Positions 1-8,187 of a DNA stretch of 37,663 bases are shown piece after piece. Each line of letters opens with the position of its first letter. Position 1 is the first letter of the stretch. Origin of the DNA: an uncultured Collinsella sp. (lineage in GTDB: Bacteria; Actinomycetota; Coriobacteriia; Coriobacteriales; Coriobacteriaceae); NCBI GenBank assembly GCA_900546775.1, contig UREM01000022.1, forward strand, positions 1-37,663, written 5' to 3'. The translations under genes were made by a program, and so were the position numbers. Below the pieces are notes generated by a model. The model worked only from the letters and a program-made list of their open reading frames with translations. It was not told the DNA's origin and ran no database searches.

Positions 1-2
1 CC

Positions 3-380
3 GGCCGTCCCCGCCGCGTCGGCCCCATCGACCTGGTGGCAAGCCGCTACGGCGTCTTCTGCCAGGGCTGCGACGAGGTCGCCCTGACCCTGCTGGACGT
101 GCTGGACTACATGGAGAAGATCCCCATGGTCACTGCTTACAAACTGAGCGACGGCACCACCACCGCCCGCTTCCCCATGGGCGAGGCTCTGGACACCGCA
201 CAGCCGGTGGTGGAGTATCTGCCCGGCTGGCACTGCGACATCACCGCCGCCCGCAAGTGGGAAGACCTGCCCAAGGAGGCCCAGAACTACGTCGAGTATC
301 TGGAAAAGGCCGTGGGCTGCAAGATCACCTATATCTCTGTGGGCGCAGAGCGTGAGGCATACATCCACCACGTGGTCTGA
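3..380 (+). CDS. purA: adenylosuccinate synthetase, C-terminal part (5' end outside window)
   Basis: This is the last 125 codons of adenylosuccinate synthetase, the cytosolic enzyme that joins IMP and aspartate using GTP on the way to AMP. The reading frame is already open at the window edge and begins with GRPRRVGPIDLV, matching the family's conserved TGRPRRxGW.D block that binds the purine ring and GTP. The conserved TAYKL, the PGW and a terminal YISVGxER block also follow the family. The ATG at 36 lies inside the conserved domain and is not a start. The gene ends 33 bases before degV and could share a transcript with it. The family is recognised with high certainty; only the 5' end is missing. 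Confidence 0.93.
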   Translation, partial: GRPRRVGPIDLVASRYGVFCQGCDEVALTLLDVLDYMEKIPMVTAYKLSDGTTTARFPMGEALDTAQPVVEYLPGWHCDITAARKWEDLPKEAQNYVEYLEKAVGCKITYISVGAEREAYIHHVV

Positions 381-413
381 ACCCTGAATTCACCGGAAAG
401 AAGGATGCCGCTA

Positions 414-1313
414 ATGTTTGACATCATCGCCGACAGCGCCTGTGACTTTACGCCGGAAATGGCGCAGAAGATGGGTGTGGAGATCGTGCCGTTCTATGTT
501 TCGCTGGACGGTGAGCACTACCGCAAGGAGGGCAAGGAGATCGCTGTGCGGGATTTCTACCAGTTCATGGTGGACAACCCCTCTGCCTACCCCAAGACCA
601 GCCTTGCCTCCATCGAGGATTTCGAGGAGGTGTTCCGCCGTCAGGCTGAGGCCGGCCGCCCCACCCTCTGCCTCTGCTTCACCGGCAGGATGAGCGGCTG
701 CGTGGGCAGCGCCCGCAACGCCCGGGAACTGGTGCTGGAGGACTACCCCGACGCGAAGATCGAGGTGATGGACTCGGCAGCGGCTACTGTCACGGAGGCG
801 ACTATGGTGGAGAACGCTGTGGCCATCCGCGACGCAGGCTGCACGCTGGACGAGGCGGTGACCTGGCTGGAAGCGGAAAAATCCACCAACAACATCTTCT
901 TCACGGTGGGCAACCTCGATTACCTCATCAAGGGCGGACGCATCGGCAAAGTCTCTGGCCGGGCGGCGAACCTTCTGGGCATCAAGCCGATGATCCTCTT
1001 CAAAGACGGCGAGATCTTCTCGGGCGGTGTGGCCCGGGGCCGTCAGAAGAGCTTTGAGAAGGCCCTTGAGCAGCTGATGAACTATCTGGACGTCAACGGC
1101 GGCACGCCCGACGACTACCGCATCATCGTGGGCTATGGCTACGATGAGGAAGAGGGCAAACGGCTCTGGATGCAGACCCGTGCCGCCCTGCGTGCCAAGT
1201 ACCCCGCCGCACAGTGCGAGGTGGGCCTGCTGCAGATCGGCTGCACCATCGCGGTCCATACCGGCCCCTATGCGCTGGGCATGGGCGTCATGCGCCGCTG
1301 GAAAAAGCAGTAA
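414..1313 (+). CDS. degV: DegV family fatty-acid-binding protein
   Basis: A 299-residue DegV-type protein, the usual family length. DegV proteins bind a single long-chain fatty acid in a buried pocket; some (FakB) present it to the kinase FakA for phosphorylation. Family marks are the opening MFDIIADSACD, the TSLAS segment near residue 62, the FTGRMSG turn that replaces the common SSxLSGT, and the KGGRIGKVSG block followed by LLGIKPM. An upstream in-frame ATG at 405 touches the ribosome site GGAAAGAAGG (395-404), so I chose the ATG at 414, which leaves 9 bases of spacing. No FakA gene is visible here, so the specific lipid role is inferred. It converges on the CNNM gene across a shared terminator. 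Confidence 0.9.
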   Translation: MFDIIADSACDFTPEMAQKMGVEIVPFYVSLDGEHYRKEGKEIAVRDFYQFMVDNPSAYPKTSLASIEDFEEVFRRQAEAGRPTLCLCFTGRMSGCVGSARNARELVLEDYPDAKIEVMDSAAATVTEATMVENAVAIRDAGCTLDEAVTWLEAEKSTNNIFFTVGNLDYLIKGGRIGKVSGRAANLLGIKPMILFKDGEIFSGGVARGRQKSFEKALEQLMNYLDVNGGTPDDYRIIVGYGYDEEEGKRLWMQTRAALRAKYPAAQCEVGLLQIGCTIAVHTGPYALGMGVMRRWKKQ

Positions 1314-1323
1314 TCGCTGGATC

Positions 1324-1358
1324 AAAAAAATCCTCTCCCATCGGGAGAGGATTTTTTT
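1324..1358. terminator. bidirectional intrinsic terminator between degV and the CNNM gene
   Basis: Perfect stem TCCTCTCCC (1331-1339) / GGGAGAGGA (1343-1351) with a three-base loop ATC, flanked by seven A on the left and seven T on the right. Because of the A and T flanks it can end transcripts arriving from either side, which suits the convergent genes. Confidence 0.93.
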
Positions 1359-1373
1359 GTGTGTTATGGAGTG

Positions 1374-2690
1374 TTATCGGCCCTCGGTGCGCTGCGCCAG
1401 ACGGGAAAAGCGCTTGTCTTTGTCCTTTTCGTCGTCCTGCGGGGCAGGTGCGGTGTGGGTGAACCGGACTTCGGTGACGCGGCGGCGGGCCGTGCGGGTC
1501 ACGACGCCCTCGTAGTCGTTCAGCTGGAAATGGTCGCCCACCTTGGGCAGATGGTGGGTCTTTTCCTGTACAAGGCCGTTCACGGTGTTGGAGTCGATGT
1601 CTTCATCCTCGGGCAGGTCCAGCGTCTCGTAAAGGTCGTCCACGCTGGCGGAGCCGGACACGAGCCAGCTGCCGTCCGACTGCTGGCGGAAGTCCTCCGT
1701 GGCCTCGTCGTGTTCGTCCCAGATCTCGCCCACAAGCTCTTCCAGAATGTCCTCGAGGGTGATGATGCCCTCGGTGCCGCCGTATTCGTCCACGACGACT
1801 GCCATGTGATGGTGCTGCTCCCGCAGGGTGCGCAGCAGCTGGGAGATCTGGGTGGAGCCGGTGGTGTAGAGGGTGGGGGCGATGAGGTCTTCCATCGTGA
1901 CGGTCTTTTTCAGACGGGCGATGTAGAAATCCTTCTCGTGGACGACGCCGATGATGTTGTCCACGGTGTCGTGATAGACGGGCAGACGGGAATAGCCGGA
2001 TTCTGCGAACGTCTGCGCAAGCTCTTCCAGCGAAATATCGTCCTCCACGGCCACCACGTCTACGCGGGGCGTCAGGATCTCTTCCACCTCCACGTCATCG
2101 AACTCGATGGCGCTGCGGATGAGCTGGCTTTCCCGGTCGGTAAGCTCACCGTCGTTCTCAGCCTCGCTCACCATGGTGATGAGCTCACCTTCGGTGATGG
2201 CGTCGCTCTCGCTGCTGTGGACGAAGTGTCCCAGCAGCTTCTTCCACTGGCTGAACAGCCAGGTCAGGGGGGTGAAGAGGGTCAGGAGCAGACTCAGCAC
2301 CGGCGATACGGCGGTAGCGATGGTCTCGGGCATCTCCTTGGCGAGGGTCTTGGGGGTCACTTCGCCGAAGATGAGGACGACTACCGTCAGCACGATGGTG
2401 GAGGTGGTGGCGCCCCGCTCTGCACCCAGCCACTTGGTAAAGAGGACGGTGCCGATGGAAGCAGCGGCGATATTCACGATGTTGTTGCCGATGAGGATGG
2501 AGGAGAGAAGCTTGTCGTACTTCTCGGCCATCGCCAGCACCCGGGCGGCGGAAGTGTCGCCTTCCTCAGCGCGGCTTTTCAGGCGTATCTGGTTCAGGGA
2601 AGAAAATGCGGTCTCGGAGGCGGAGAAGAATGCGGAAAACGCGATCAAAACGATCAGCGCCACCAAGAGCGTTATACTGCCATCGTCCAT
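1374..2690 (-). CDS. CNNM/CorC-HlyC family membrane protein with CBS pair
   Basis: A 438-residue protein with the classic three-part layout. Residues 1 to about 190 form a DUF21/CNNM membrane domain with four hydrophobic stretches (about 6-26, 60-82, 94-114, 124-146) and the conserved FFSASETAFSS and FGEVTPKTLA motifs. A CBS pair follows (about 205-330; LTPRVDVVAV, then the VVDEYGGTEGIITLEDILEE block typical of this family). A CorC_HlyC domain ends near residue 415, then a charged tail. The family is linked to magnesium, cobalt or sodium-coupled ion export at the cytoplasmic membrane; the old hemolysin name is misleading. No strong ribosome site is visible before the ATG at 2690, so the start is less certain than the family. 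Confidence 0.9.
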   Translation of the reverse strand: MDDGSITLLVALIVLIAFSAFFSASETAFSSLNQIRLKSRAEEGDTSAARVLAMAEKYDKLLSSILIGNNIVNIAAASIGTVLFTKWLGAERGATTSTIVLTVVVLIFGEVTPKTLAKEMPETIATAVSPVLSLLLTLFTPLTWLFSQWKKLLGHFVHSSESDAITEGELITMVSEAENDGELTDRESQLIRSAIEFDDVEVEEILTPRVDVVAVEDDISLEELAQTFAESGYSRLPVYHDTVDNIIGVVHEKDFYIARLKKTVTMEDLIAPTLYTTGSTQISQLLRTLREQHHHMAVVVDEYGGTEGIITLEDILEELVGEIWDEHDEATEDFRQQSDGSWLVSGSASVDDLYETLDLPEDEDIDSNTVNGLVQEKTHHLPKVGDHFQLNDYEGVVTRTARRRVTEVRFTHTAPAPQDDEKDKDKRFSRLAQRTEGR

Positions 2691-2733
2691 AATAAAGGTT
2701 GATCAACTCTACTTTCTTATAATAATATGTTAA

Positions 2734-2779
2734 CCAAAAAGTGCTTTCCACCGTTGCCTTCGACGATGAAAAGCACTTT
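2734..2779 (-). terminator. probable clpB terminator
   Basis: Inverted repeat AAAGTGCTTT (2738-2747) / AAAGCACTTT (2770-2779). Read on the minus strand it is followed by a run of T (plus-strand A 2736-2740), as expected for an intrinsic terminator downstream of clpB, whose stop codon is about 90 bases upstream. The loop is long, about 22 bases, so termination may be partial. Confidence 0.6.
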
Positions 2780-2867
2780 GTTCAACGCCTATAATATCAT
2801 ATTCCACCCGCCGGTGCAAGCGTTCCTGTCAGGAGGAGGGATAAAATAGGTAAAAAGTTTGCGGTTT

Positions 2868-5480
2868 TCAGCGGAGCACAAGGCCCGTGCCGTCGTAGTC
2901 CACCGTCAGGGTCGCGCCCTCGGTGTAGCTGCCCTGAATGATGGCCTTTGCGATGAGGGTCTCCACACGGCTCTGGATGAACCGCTTGATGGGACGTGCG
3001 CCGTAGACGCTGTCATAAGAGGAATCAATGATGAAGTCCTTGGCTGCCGTGGTGACGTCCAGCTTGAGGTGCTTGCCCTCGTCCATCCGCTTGCGCAGAT
3101 CTTCGAGCTGCAGGTCCACGATCCTGCGGGTCTCGTCCTTGGTGAGGCTCTTGTAGTAGACGATCTCGTCCAGACGGTTCAGGAACTCGGGACGGAATTT
3201 GCTCTTCAGCAGCAGATCGATCTGCTTGCGGGCGTCCTCGCTCAGCTCGTTGGAGCCCTCGGCGCGGCGCTGCTCCAGGTCGTTCAGGATGATGTCACTG
3301 CCGAGGTTGGAGGTCAGGATGATGACGGTGTTCTTGAAGTCCACCGTGCGGCCCTGACTGTCGGTGATGCGGCCATCGTCCAGCACCTGTAGCAGGATGT
3401 TGAAGACGTCGGGGTGAGCCTTTTCCACCTCATCGAACAGCACGACGCTGTAGGGTTTGCGGCGGACGGCCTCGGTCAGCTGGCCGCCCTCTTCATAACC
3501 GACGTATCCCGGAGGCGCGCCGATCAGGCGGCTGACGCTGAACTTCTCCATATACTCGGTCATGTCGATACGCACCATGTTCCGCTCGTCGTCGAACAGA
3601 GCCTGTGCCAGAGCTTTTGCCAGCTCGGTCTTGCCGACGCCGGTGGGGCCGAGGAAGAGGAAGCTGCCGATGGGGCGGTTGGGGTTTGCGATGCCGGCGC
3701 GGCTGCGCAGGATGGCTTCGCTCACCTTGGTGACGGCCTCATCCTGGCCGATGACTCTCTTGTGGAGCACATCGTCCAGATGCAGCAGCTTCTCGCGCTC
3801 ACCCTCCACCAGCTTCTCCACGGGGATGCCGGTCCAGCGGGCCACGATGCGGGCGATCTCCTCGTCGGTCACGCGGTCGCGCAGCAGGCTGTCTTCCTTC
3901 TTGGCGGCGGCGATCTTCTCTTCTTCTTCCAGCTGTTTCTGCAGCTGAGGCAGCTTGCCGTATTTCAGCTCAGCGGCCTTGTTCAGATCGTATTCGCGCT
4001 GTGCCTTCTCGATGGCGGCGTTGGTCTGCTCGATCTGCTCGCGCAGAGACTGCACCTTGCCGATGGCATTCTTCTCGTTTTCCCACTTTGCCTTCATGCT
4101 GTGGAACTTATCCTGCAGCTCGGCCAGCTCTTTTTCGAGGTCGCGCAGACGGCTCTGACTCAGAGCGTCGGTCTCCTTTTTCAGGCTGACCTGCTCGATC
4201 TGCAGCTGGGTGATGCGGTGGGCGAGGTCGTCCATCTCGCTGGGCATACTGTCCATCTCGGTCTTTATCATGGCGCAGGCTTCATCCACCAGGTCAATGG
4301 CCTTATCGGGGAGGAAGCGGTCGGTGATATAGCGGTCAGAGAGGGTGGCGGCGGCGATCAGTGCATTATCGCTGATCTTCACGCCGTGGAACACCTCGTA
4401 CCGCTCTTTCAGTCCGCGCAGGATGGAGATGGTGTCTTCCACGGTAGGCTCATCCACCTGCACCGGCTGGAAGCGGCGCTCCAGAGCGGGGTCTTTCTCG
4501 ATATACTGGCGGTACTCGTCCAGCGTGGTCGCGCCGATGCAGTGCAGCTCGCCGCGGGCCAGCATGGGTTTCAGCAGATTGCCGGCGTCCATTGCGCCGT
4601 CGGTCTTGCCGGCACCCACGATGGTGTGCAGCTCATCAATGAAGAGGATGATCTTGCCCTCGCTCTTCTTCACCTCATTCAGGACACTCTTCAAACGCTC
4701 CTCGAACTCGCCGCGGTACTTTGCGCCAGCCACCAGAGCACCCATGTCCAAGCTGAACACGGTGCGGTCTTTCAGGTTCTCCGGCACATCGCCCCGGACG
4801 ATCCGCTGGGCCAGACCCTCGGCGATGGCCGTCTTGCCGACGCCCGGCTCACCGATGAGGCAGGGGTTGTTCTTCGTCTTACGGGACAGGATGCGGATGA
4901 CATTTCGAATTTCCTGGTCACGGCCAATGACGGGGTCCAGCTTCTGCTTGCGGGCCAGGTCAACGAGGTCCTGACCATACTTCTGCAGGGCATTGTAGGT
5001 GTCCTCGGGGTTGTCGTTGGTCACGCGCTGGTTGCCGCGCACGGCGGTGAGCTGCTGTAAGAACTTATCCTTCGTGATGCTAAAGGCGCGGAACAGCTCG
5101 GAGGTGTTCTGGGTCTGCTCGTCCAGCAGGGCGAGGAAGACATGCTCGACACTGACGTAGTCGTCCTTCATGGCCTTGGCCTCGCGGGCGGCGGCGCTCA
5201 GCACCTTGTCGGTGGCCTGCGAGATATAGACCTTGTCGGGGTCACGGCCAGAGCCGGACACCCGGGGCATTGCGGAAAGCTTTTCGGCCACAGCGGCGGA
5301 GAAGCTGCCTGCGTCCACATTCAGTTTCTGGAGCAGCTGGGGGATAAGGCCCTGCTCCTGTGTCGCCAGAGCGTGGAGCAGATGCTCCGGCTCCAGTGCG
5401 TTATGCTGATACTCCACAGCCAGCTGCTGGGCTGCCTGCAGAGCCTCAAGGGTCTTCTGGGTATATTGATTGGTATTCAT
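2868..5480 (-). CDS. clpB: ATP-dependent disaggregase ClpB
   Basis: Full-length (870 residues) Hsp100 chaperone that threads aggregated proteins through its hexameric ring together with DnaK. Domains in order: N-terminal Clp repeat domain (about 1-145), AAA+ module 1 with Walker A GEPGVGKT at 210-217 and Walker B LFIDELHT, the long coiled-coil middle domain (about 405-525) that separates ClpB from ClpA and ClpC, AAA+ module 2 with Walker A GPTGVGKT near 610, and the C-terminal small domain. Pore loop KYRGEFEER is present in module 1 and GYVG in module 2. No ClpP-binding loop is obvious. The ATG at 5480 has GGAGG at 5490-5494, 9 bases away. The gene sits behind a CIRCE operator and strong promoter, indicating HrcA heat-shock control. 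Confidence 0.97.
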   Translation of the reverse strand: MNTNQYTQKTLEALQAAQQLAVEYQHNALEPEHLLHALATQEQGLIPQLLQKLNVDAGSFSAAVAEKLSAMPRVSGSGRDPDKVYISQATDKVLSAAAREAKAMKDDYVSVEHVFLALLDEQTQNTSELFRAFSITKDKFLQQLTAVRGNQRVTNDNPEDTYNALQKYGQDLVDLARKQKLDPVIGRDQEIRNVIRILSRKTKNNPCLIGEPGVGKTAIAEGLAQRIVRGDVPENLKDRTVFSLDMGALVAGAKYRGEFEERLKSVLNEVKKSEGKIILFIDELHTIVGAGKTDGAMDAGNLLKPMLARGELHCIGATTLDEYRQYIEKDPALERRFQPVQVDEPTVEDTISILRGLKERYEVFHGVKISDNALIAAATLSDRYITDRFLPDKAIDLVDEACAMIKTEMDSMPSEMDDLAHRITQLQIEQVSLKKETDALSQSRLRDLEKELAELQDKFHSMKAKWENEKNAIGKVQSLREQIEQTNAAIEKAQREYDLNKAAELKYGKLPQLQKQLEEEEKIAAAKKEDSLLRDRVTDEEIARIVARWTGIPVEKLVEGEREKLLHLDDVLHKRVIGQDEAVTKVSEAILRSRAGIANPNRPIGSFLFLGPTGVGKTELAKALAQALFDDERNMVRIDMTEYMEKFSVSRLIGAPPGYVGYEEGGQLTEAVRRKPYSVVLFDEVEKAHPDVFNILLQVLDDGRITDSQGRTVDFKNTVIILTSNLGSDIILNDLEQRRAEGSNELSEDARKQIDLLLKSKFRPEFLNRLDEIVYYKSLTKDETRRIVDLQLEDLRKRMDEGKHLKLDVTTAAKDFIIDSSYDSVYGARPIKRFIQSRVETLIAKAIIQGSYTEGATLTVDYDGTGLVLR

Positions 5481-5540
5481 AAAGTCAAGCCTCCATTCGT
5501 ACCGGAAGTTGAGATTCAGGCGGTGGGCCGGAATGCTGTT

Positions 5541-5567
5541 TTAGCACTCTTACTCATCGACTGCTAA
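5541..5567 (-). promoter_or_regulatory. CIRCE operator (HrcA binding site) of clpB
   Basis: TTAGCACTC (5541-5549), nine bases, GACTGCTAA (5559-5567). The CIRCE consensus is TTAGCACTC-N9-GAGTGCTAA, so the left arm is perfect and the right arm differs at one base. It lies just downstream of the clpB -10 box, where bound HrcA would block transcription until heat stress. Confidence 0.92.
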
Positions 5568-5568
5568 A

Positions 5569-5597
5569 AATATACTCCAAACACGCTGCAATGTCAA
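5569..5597 (-). promoter_or_regulatory. sigma-A type promoter of clpB
   Basis: Read on the minus strand: -35 TTGACA (5592-5597), 17-base spacer, -10 TATATT (5569-5574). This is close to the ideal vegetative consensus and overlaps the start of the CIRCE operator, so a strong promoter is held by a repressor. Confidence 0.9.
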
Positions 5598-5679
5598 TAG
5601 GCAAAACCCGGAAGAGCCTCGGATTCACAAAAAGTTTGCAAAAATGCAAAAAATCACACCATATCGTCTCGCAAAGGCA

Positions 5680-5719
5680 AACAAAAGGCCCCTGCCGGGC
5701 GGAAAGCCGCAGCAGGGGC
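5680..5719 (-). terminator. intrinsic terminator of cysK
   Basis: On the minus strand a GCCCCTGC / GCAGGGGC stem (5712-5719 with 5688-5695) closes over a smaller inner GCGG/CCGC hairpin and is followed by CTTTTGTTTG. It begins 17 bases after the cysK stop codon. Confidence 0.85.
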
Positions 5720-5735
5720 GGAAGGAATGAGAGGA

Positions 5736-6674
5736 TCATTCAGCAAACAGCGGGGTGGACAGATAACGGTCGCCGGTGTCGGGCAGCAGGACGACGATGT
5801 TCTTTCCTGCGTTCTCGGGGCGCTTTGCCAGCTGGATGGCAGCCCAGACAGCAGCACCGGAGGAGATGCCCACCAGAACGCCTTCCTTGTGGCCGATGAG
5901 ACGGCCGGTGGCAAAGGCGTCGTCATTTTCGACGGGGATGATCTCGTCGTAGACCTTGGTGTCCAGCACGTCGGGGACGAAGCCTGCGCCGATGCCCTGG
6001 ATCTTGTGCGCACCGGCGGTACCTTTGCTCAGGACAGGGGAGGAAGCGGGCTCAACGGCCACGACCTTGACGCCGGGATCCTTGCTCTTGAGGTACTGGC
6101 CCACACCGGTGATGGTGCCGCCGGTGCCGACGCCGGCTACAAAGATGTCAACCTTGCCGTCGGTGTCCTCCCAGATCTCGGGGCCGGTGGTGGCGATGTG
6201 CGCCTTGGGGTTGGCCGGGTTGACGAACTGGCCGGGGATGAAGGAGTTGGGGATCTCTTTTGCCAGCTCGTCGGCCTTGGCGATGGCGCCCTTCATGCCC
6301 TTGGAACCGTCGGTGAGCACGAGCTGTGCGCCATATGCCTGCATAAGCTTGCGGCGCTCGACGGACATGGTCTCGGGCATGGTGATGATCACCTTGTAGC
6401 CGCGAGCTGCCGCCACCGAGGCGATGCCGACGCCGGTGTTGCCGCTCGTGGGCTCGATGATGGTGTAGTCGCCGCCGCGCACGAGCTTGCCGGCCTTCTC
6501 GGCCTCGTCGATCATGTTCTTGGCGACGCGATCCTTTACGGAGCCGGCGGGGTTGAAGTATTCCAGTTTGACGAGCACGCGGGCCTTGAGGTTCTCATCG
6601 GCTTCAAAGTGAGTGAGCTCCAGAAGCGGAGTGTGGCCGATAAGCTGATCGATGGACGTGTAAACATTGCTCAT
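5736..6674 (-). CDS. cysK: cysteine synthase A (O-acetylserine sulfhydrylase)
   Basis: A 312-residue PLP enzyme that makes cysteine from O-acetylserine and sulfide in the cytosol. The PLP lysine is K47 in NPAGSVKDR; the substrate loop PTSGNTG is at 75-81; the phosphate-binding [10 protein letters not shown] and the C-terminal [10 protein letters not shown] match the CysK subgroup. The ATG at 6674 has GGAGG at 6681-6685. It is divergent from an Rrf2 regulator that may control it. Odd point: the leucine codons differ between the two halves. From 5736 to 6033 there are eight CTG and one CTC; from 6090 to 6674 there are seven CTC, three CTG and three CTT. The gene may be a hybrid of two organisms' cysK, joined at a conserved stretch. 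The reading frame is intact. Confidence 0.95.
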   Translation of the reverse strand: MSNVYTSIDQLIGHTPLLELTHFEADENLKARVLVKLEYFNPAGSVKDRVAKNMIDEAEKAGKLVRGGDYTIIEPTSGNTGVGIASVAAARGYKVIITMPETMSVERRKLMQAYGAQLVLTDGSKGMKGAIAKADELAKEIPNSFIPGQFVNPANPKAHIATTGPEIWEDTDGKVDIFVAGVGTGGTITGVGQYLKSKDPGVKVVAVEPASSPVLSKGTAGAHKIQGIGAGFVPDVLDTKVYDEIIPVENDDAFATGRLIGHKEGVLVGISSGAAVWAAIQLAKRPENAGKNIVVLLPDTGDRYLSTPLFAE

Positions 6675-6707
6675 GGTGAACCTCCAAAGTGTTCAAATGA
6701 CTGGATA

Positions 6708-6759
6708 CCGTATGGTTTTACGGCGTGTGTGGCAGCGAAACCCACAAACCTTATGGGTT
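6708..6759. promoter_or_regulatory. paired inverted repeats in the cysK-rrf2 divergent region
   Basis: Two small inverted repeats lie 34 to 85 bases upstream of cysK: CCGTA (6708-6712) / TACGG (6719-6723), and AACCCA (6739-6744) / TGGGTT (6754-6759) with a nine-base spacer. They could be binding sites for the divergent Rrf2 regulator or leader hairpins of cysK. I cannot match them to a known operator, so the role is inference. Confidence 0.35.
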
Positions 6760-6885
6760 GTTCGTTTTGCTGTTGGCAAGCATAGTAGACAGTAAAGCCT
6801 AGTAACACAATAGGAAATAGAAGATTATTACGAGTCGATTAACCAGCTTGACGGGAATAGGTATTTTCAAAACCAATTTTTCGGC

Positions 6886-6891
6886 TAGAAT
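6886..6891 (+). promoter_or_regulatory. candidate -10 box of the Rrf2 gene
   Basis: TAGAAT at 6886-6891, preceded 16 bases upstream by a weak TTTTCA (6864-6869). It is 36 bases before the ATG of the Rrf2 gene. This AT-rich stretch is the most promoter-like part of the divergent region. Confidence 0.35.
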
Positions 6892-6927
6892 TTCTACGAA
6901 TTAAAAGACCGAAAGGCAGCTATATAT

Positions 6928-7356
6928 ATGTTGGTTTCCACAAAGGGCAGATATGCCCTGCGCGTTATGGTCGACCTGGCCGAGCACCAGGCGGCGGGCC
7001 GTATTCCCCTCAAAGAGATCGCCGCGCGTCAGGGGATTTCGGAGAAATATCTGGAAAACATTTTGGCCACGCTCGTCCGCGCCAATATGCTCTCGGGCAT
7101 GCGCGGCAAGGGCGGCGGCTATGTGCTCACGCGCCCGCCCGAGCAGTACACGGTGGGCGAGATCTTGCGCCTGACCGAGGGTAGTCTGGCGCCGGTCGCC
7201 TGCCTGGATGGCGACTGCAAGGGCTGCTCGCGATCTGATAAGTGTCCCACGCTCGACGTGTGGAAGAACCTGGACAAGCTCATCAACGATTACCTCGACG
7301 GCGTGACGCTCGACCAGCTCGTCGCCCCCAACGAAGGCTACGACTACGTCATCTAA
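6928..7356 (+). CDS. Rrf2 family transcriptional regulator (IscR/CymR-like)
   Basis: A 142-residue winged-helix repressor. The opening MLVSTKGRYALRVMVDLA and the recognition helix segment ISEKYLENIL, followed by the wing GKGGGYVL (61-68), are standard Rrf2. Four cysteines, C92, C97, C100 and C106, sit in the loop where IscR binds its [2Fe-2S] cluster through C92, C98 and C104 plus H107. Here C100 and C106 keep the C-x5-C spacing, but the histidine position is not conserved, so the ligand set would differ. CymR, the cysteine-metabolism branch, lacks such a cluster motif, so this looks more like a cluster sensor. A position divergent from cysK suggests it links cysteine supply to Fe-S or redox state. 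AAAGG at 6912-6916 serves the ATG. Confidence 0.9.
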   Translation: MLVSTKGRYALRVMVDLAEHQAAGRIPLKEIAARQGISEKYLENILATLVRANMLSGMRGKGGGYVLTRPPEQYTVGEILRLTEGSLAPVACLDGDCKGCSRSDKCPTLDVWKNLDKLINDYLDGVTLDQLVAPNEGYDYVI

Positions 7357-7425
7357 CCCCACTTGCCATGTGGGGGCAGGGTGGAAATGGTAGATTTTCT
7401 TGCCCTCTGAGACTTGGCAAATAAG

Positions 7426-7461
7426 AAGGCCGCCCATTTTTGCGATGGGCGGCCTTTGTTT
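7426..7461. terminator. strong intrinsic terminator after the Rrf2 gene
   Basis: Perfect 12-base-pair stem AAGGCCGCCCAT (7426-7437) / ATGGGCGGCCTT (7445-7456) with a seven-base loop, followed by TTTGTTTT. The Rrf2 stop codon is 70 bases upstream. The convergent membrane-protein gene ends at 7498, so the hairpin may serve both, though the minus-strand U tract is weak. A smaller hairpin, CCCCAC (7357-7362) / GTGGGG (7370-7375), precedes it. Confidence 0.9.
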
Positions 7462-7497
7462 TGGGCTGTTGAGATGGGCGCGGTCGGAACGGCTGTT

Positions 7498-7863
7498 TTA
7501 GCCCTCGGCGATGCTGTCGAGGATGCTGCGCATGATGGATACCAGGATGCTGCCCATAAAGGCCGATCCAAAGCTGGCAATGGAGATGCCCGCGCCCAGC
7601 AGATTGACCGACAGGTAGCTGGCCAGCTCGAGCATAAAGCTGTTGACTACGAGCTGAAAAATACCAAGCGTAATAATAGTGAGCGGCAGTGAGATGACAG
7701 TCAGGAACGGCTTGACGAGCGAATCGACGATGTTGAGGAACAGTCCCACAAAGGCGAAACAGACCCAGGCCTCGGCAAAACCGAAGGGTTGGATGCCGGG
7801 GACGAGGAACGTGGCGATCGCGATGGCAATCGAGGTGAAGAGCCAGTTAAGCATAAAGCGCAT
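7498..7863 (-). CDS. small four-helix membrane protein, YvlD / phage_holin_4_2 family (PF04020)
   Basis: A 121-residue protein with four hydrophobic helices (about 5-25, 28-50, 55-78, 85-112). The hydrophobic pattern and the short polar turns NIVDSLVKP and SLPLTIITLGIFQLVVN are typical of the PF04020 family, whose best-known member is Bacillus YvlD. Despite the phage-holin family name, members are chromosomal envelope proteins often tied to stress or lantibiotic responses; nothing phage-like lies nearby. The ATG at 7863 has AAAGGA (plus strand 7872-7877) at good spacing. It stands alone and converges on the Rrf2 gene. Its actual function is unknown. Confidence 0.85.
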   Translation of the reverse strand: MRFMLNWLFTSIAIAIATFLVPGIQPFGFAEAWVCFAFVGLFLNIVDSLVKPFLTVISLPLTIITLGIFQLVVNSFMLELASYLSVNLLGAGISIASFGSAFMGSILVSIMRSILDSIAEG

Positions 7864-8187
7864 GGCGTGAATCCTTTCTTGCGCCGGGGTTGCTGGCGTC
7901 GCGTGAAGCGGCTTGCGGCGGCGACCTGGATGGTTGCGCGGGCGCGCCGCGGTGTTTGGGCGCCCATTGTCTCAAATATTCATGGAGCTTACGTGCGCAT
8001 TCGGTTTTTAAACGGCGTTCGTCCTGAAAAACGCGCCGCTGGCAGAGAGTCTTGTCGCTTTAGTTTGGTGGTGTGCTAAACTGCTACGGGCAAAAGCCAC
8101 AGGCGTTGCCCTATTGCATAGAACGGGCGAACGATGCCCGATGTCAGTATCAACTTCGATGCCTTTTGGCGGGTTTGGCGGTGATCG
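7864..8187. other. intergenic region between two divergent genes
   Basis: 324 bases with no supported gene. It holds a ribosome site for the membrane protein at its left end, a GC-rich stretch with short self-complementary runs (for example GGGC at 8126-8129 with GCCC further on), and a candidate extended -10 element (8074-8082) for the TrpR-like gene. I see no conserved riboswitch or small RNA. Confidence 0.5.
8074..8082 (+). promoter_or_regulatory. candidate extended -10 element of the TrpR-like gene
   Basis: TGCTAAACT, an extended -10 (TG-N-TANNCT), with a weak TTGTCG 19 bases further upstream (8052-8057). The same TGyTANNCT form occurs before ruvC and fhs in this window. The flanking TTTAG/CTAAA repeat could be an operator. 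Confidence 0.4.

Noticed and set aside
36..380. A 114-residue independent small protein starting at 36.
   Set aside because: It is the interior of adenylosuccinate synthetase; the frame is open upstream and the matching domain begins before this ATG.
1359..2702. A long plus-strand frame over the CNNM gene.
   Set aside because: The minus frame has the full DUF21-CBS-CorC motif order; the plus frame is its mirror.
3414..5060. A long plus-strand frame over clpB.
   Set aside because: Mirror of clpB, which has both Walker motifs, CIRCE and promoter on the minus strand.
7498..7863. A prophage remnant because of the phage-holin family name.
   Set aside because: The family is mostly chromosomal, and no other phage gene, integrase or attachment site lies near.
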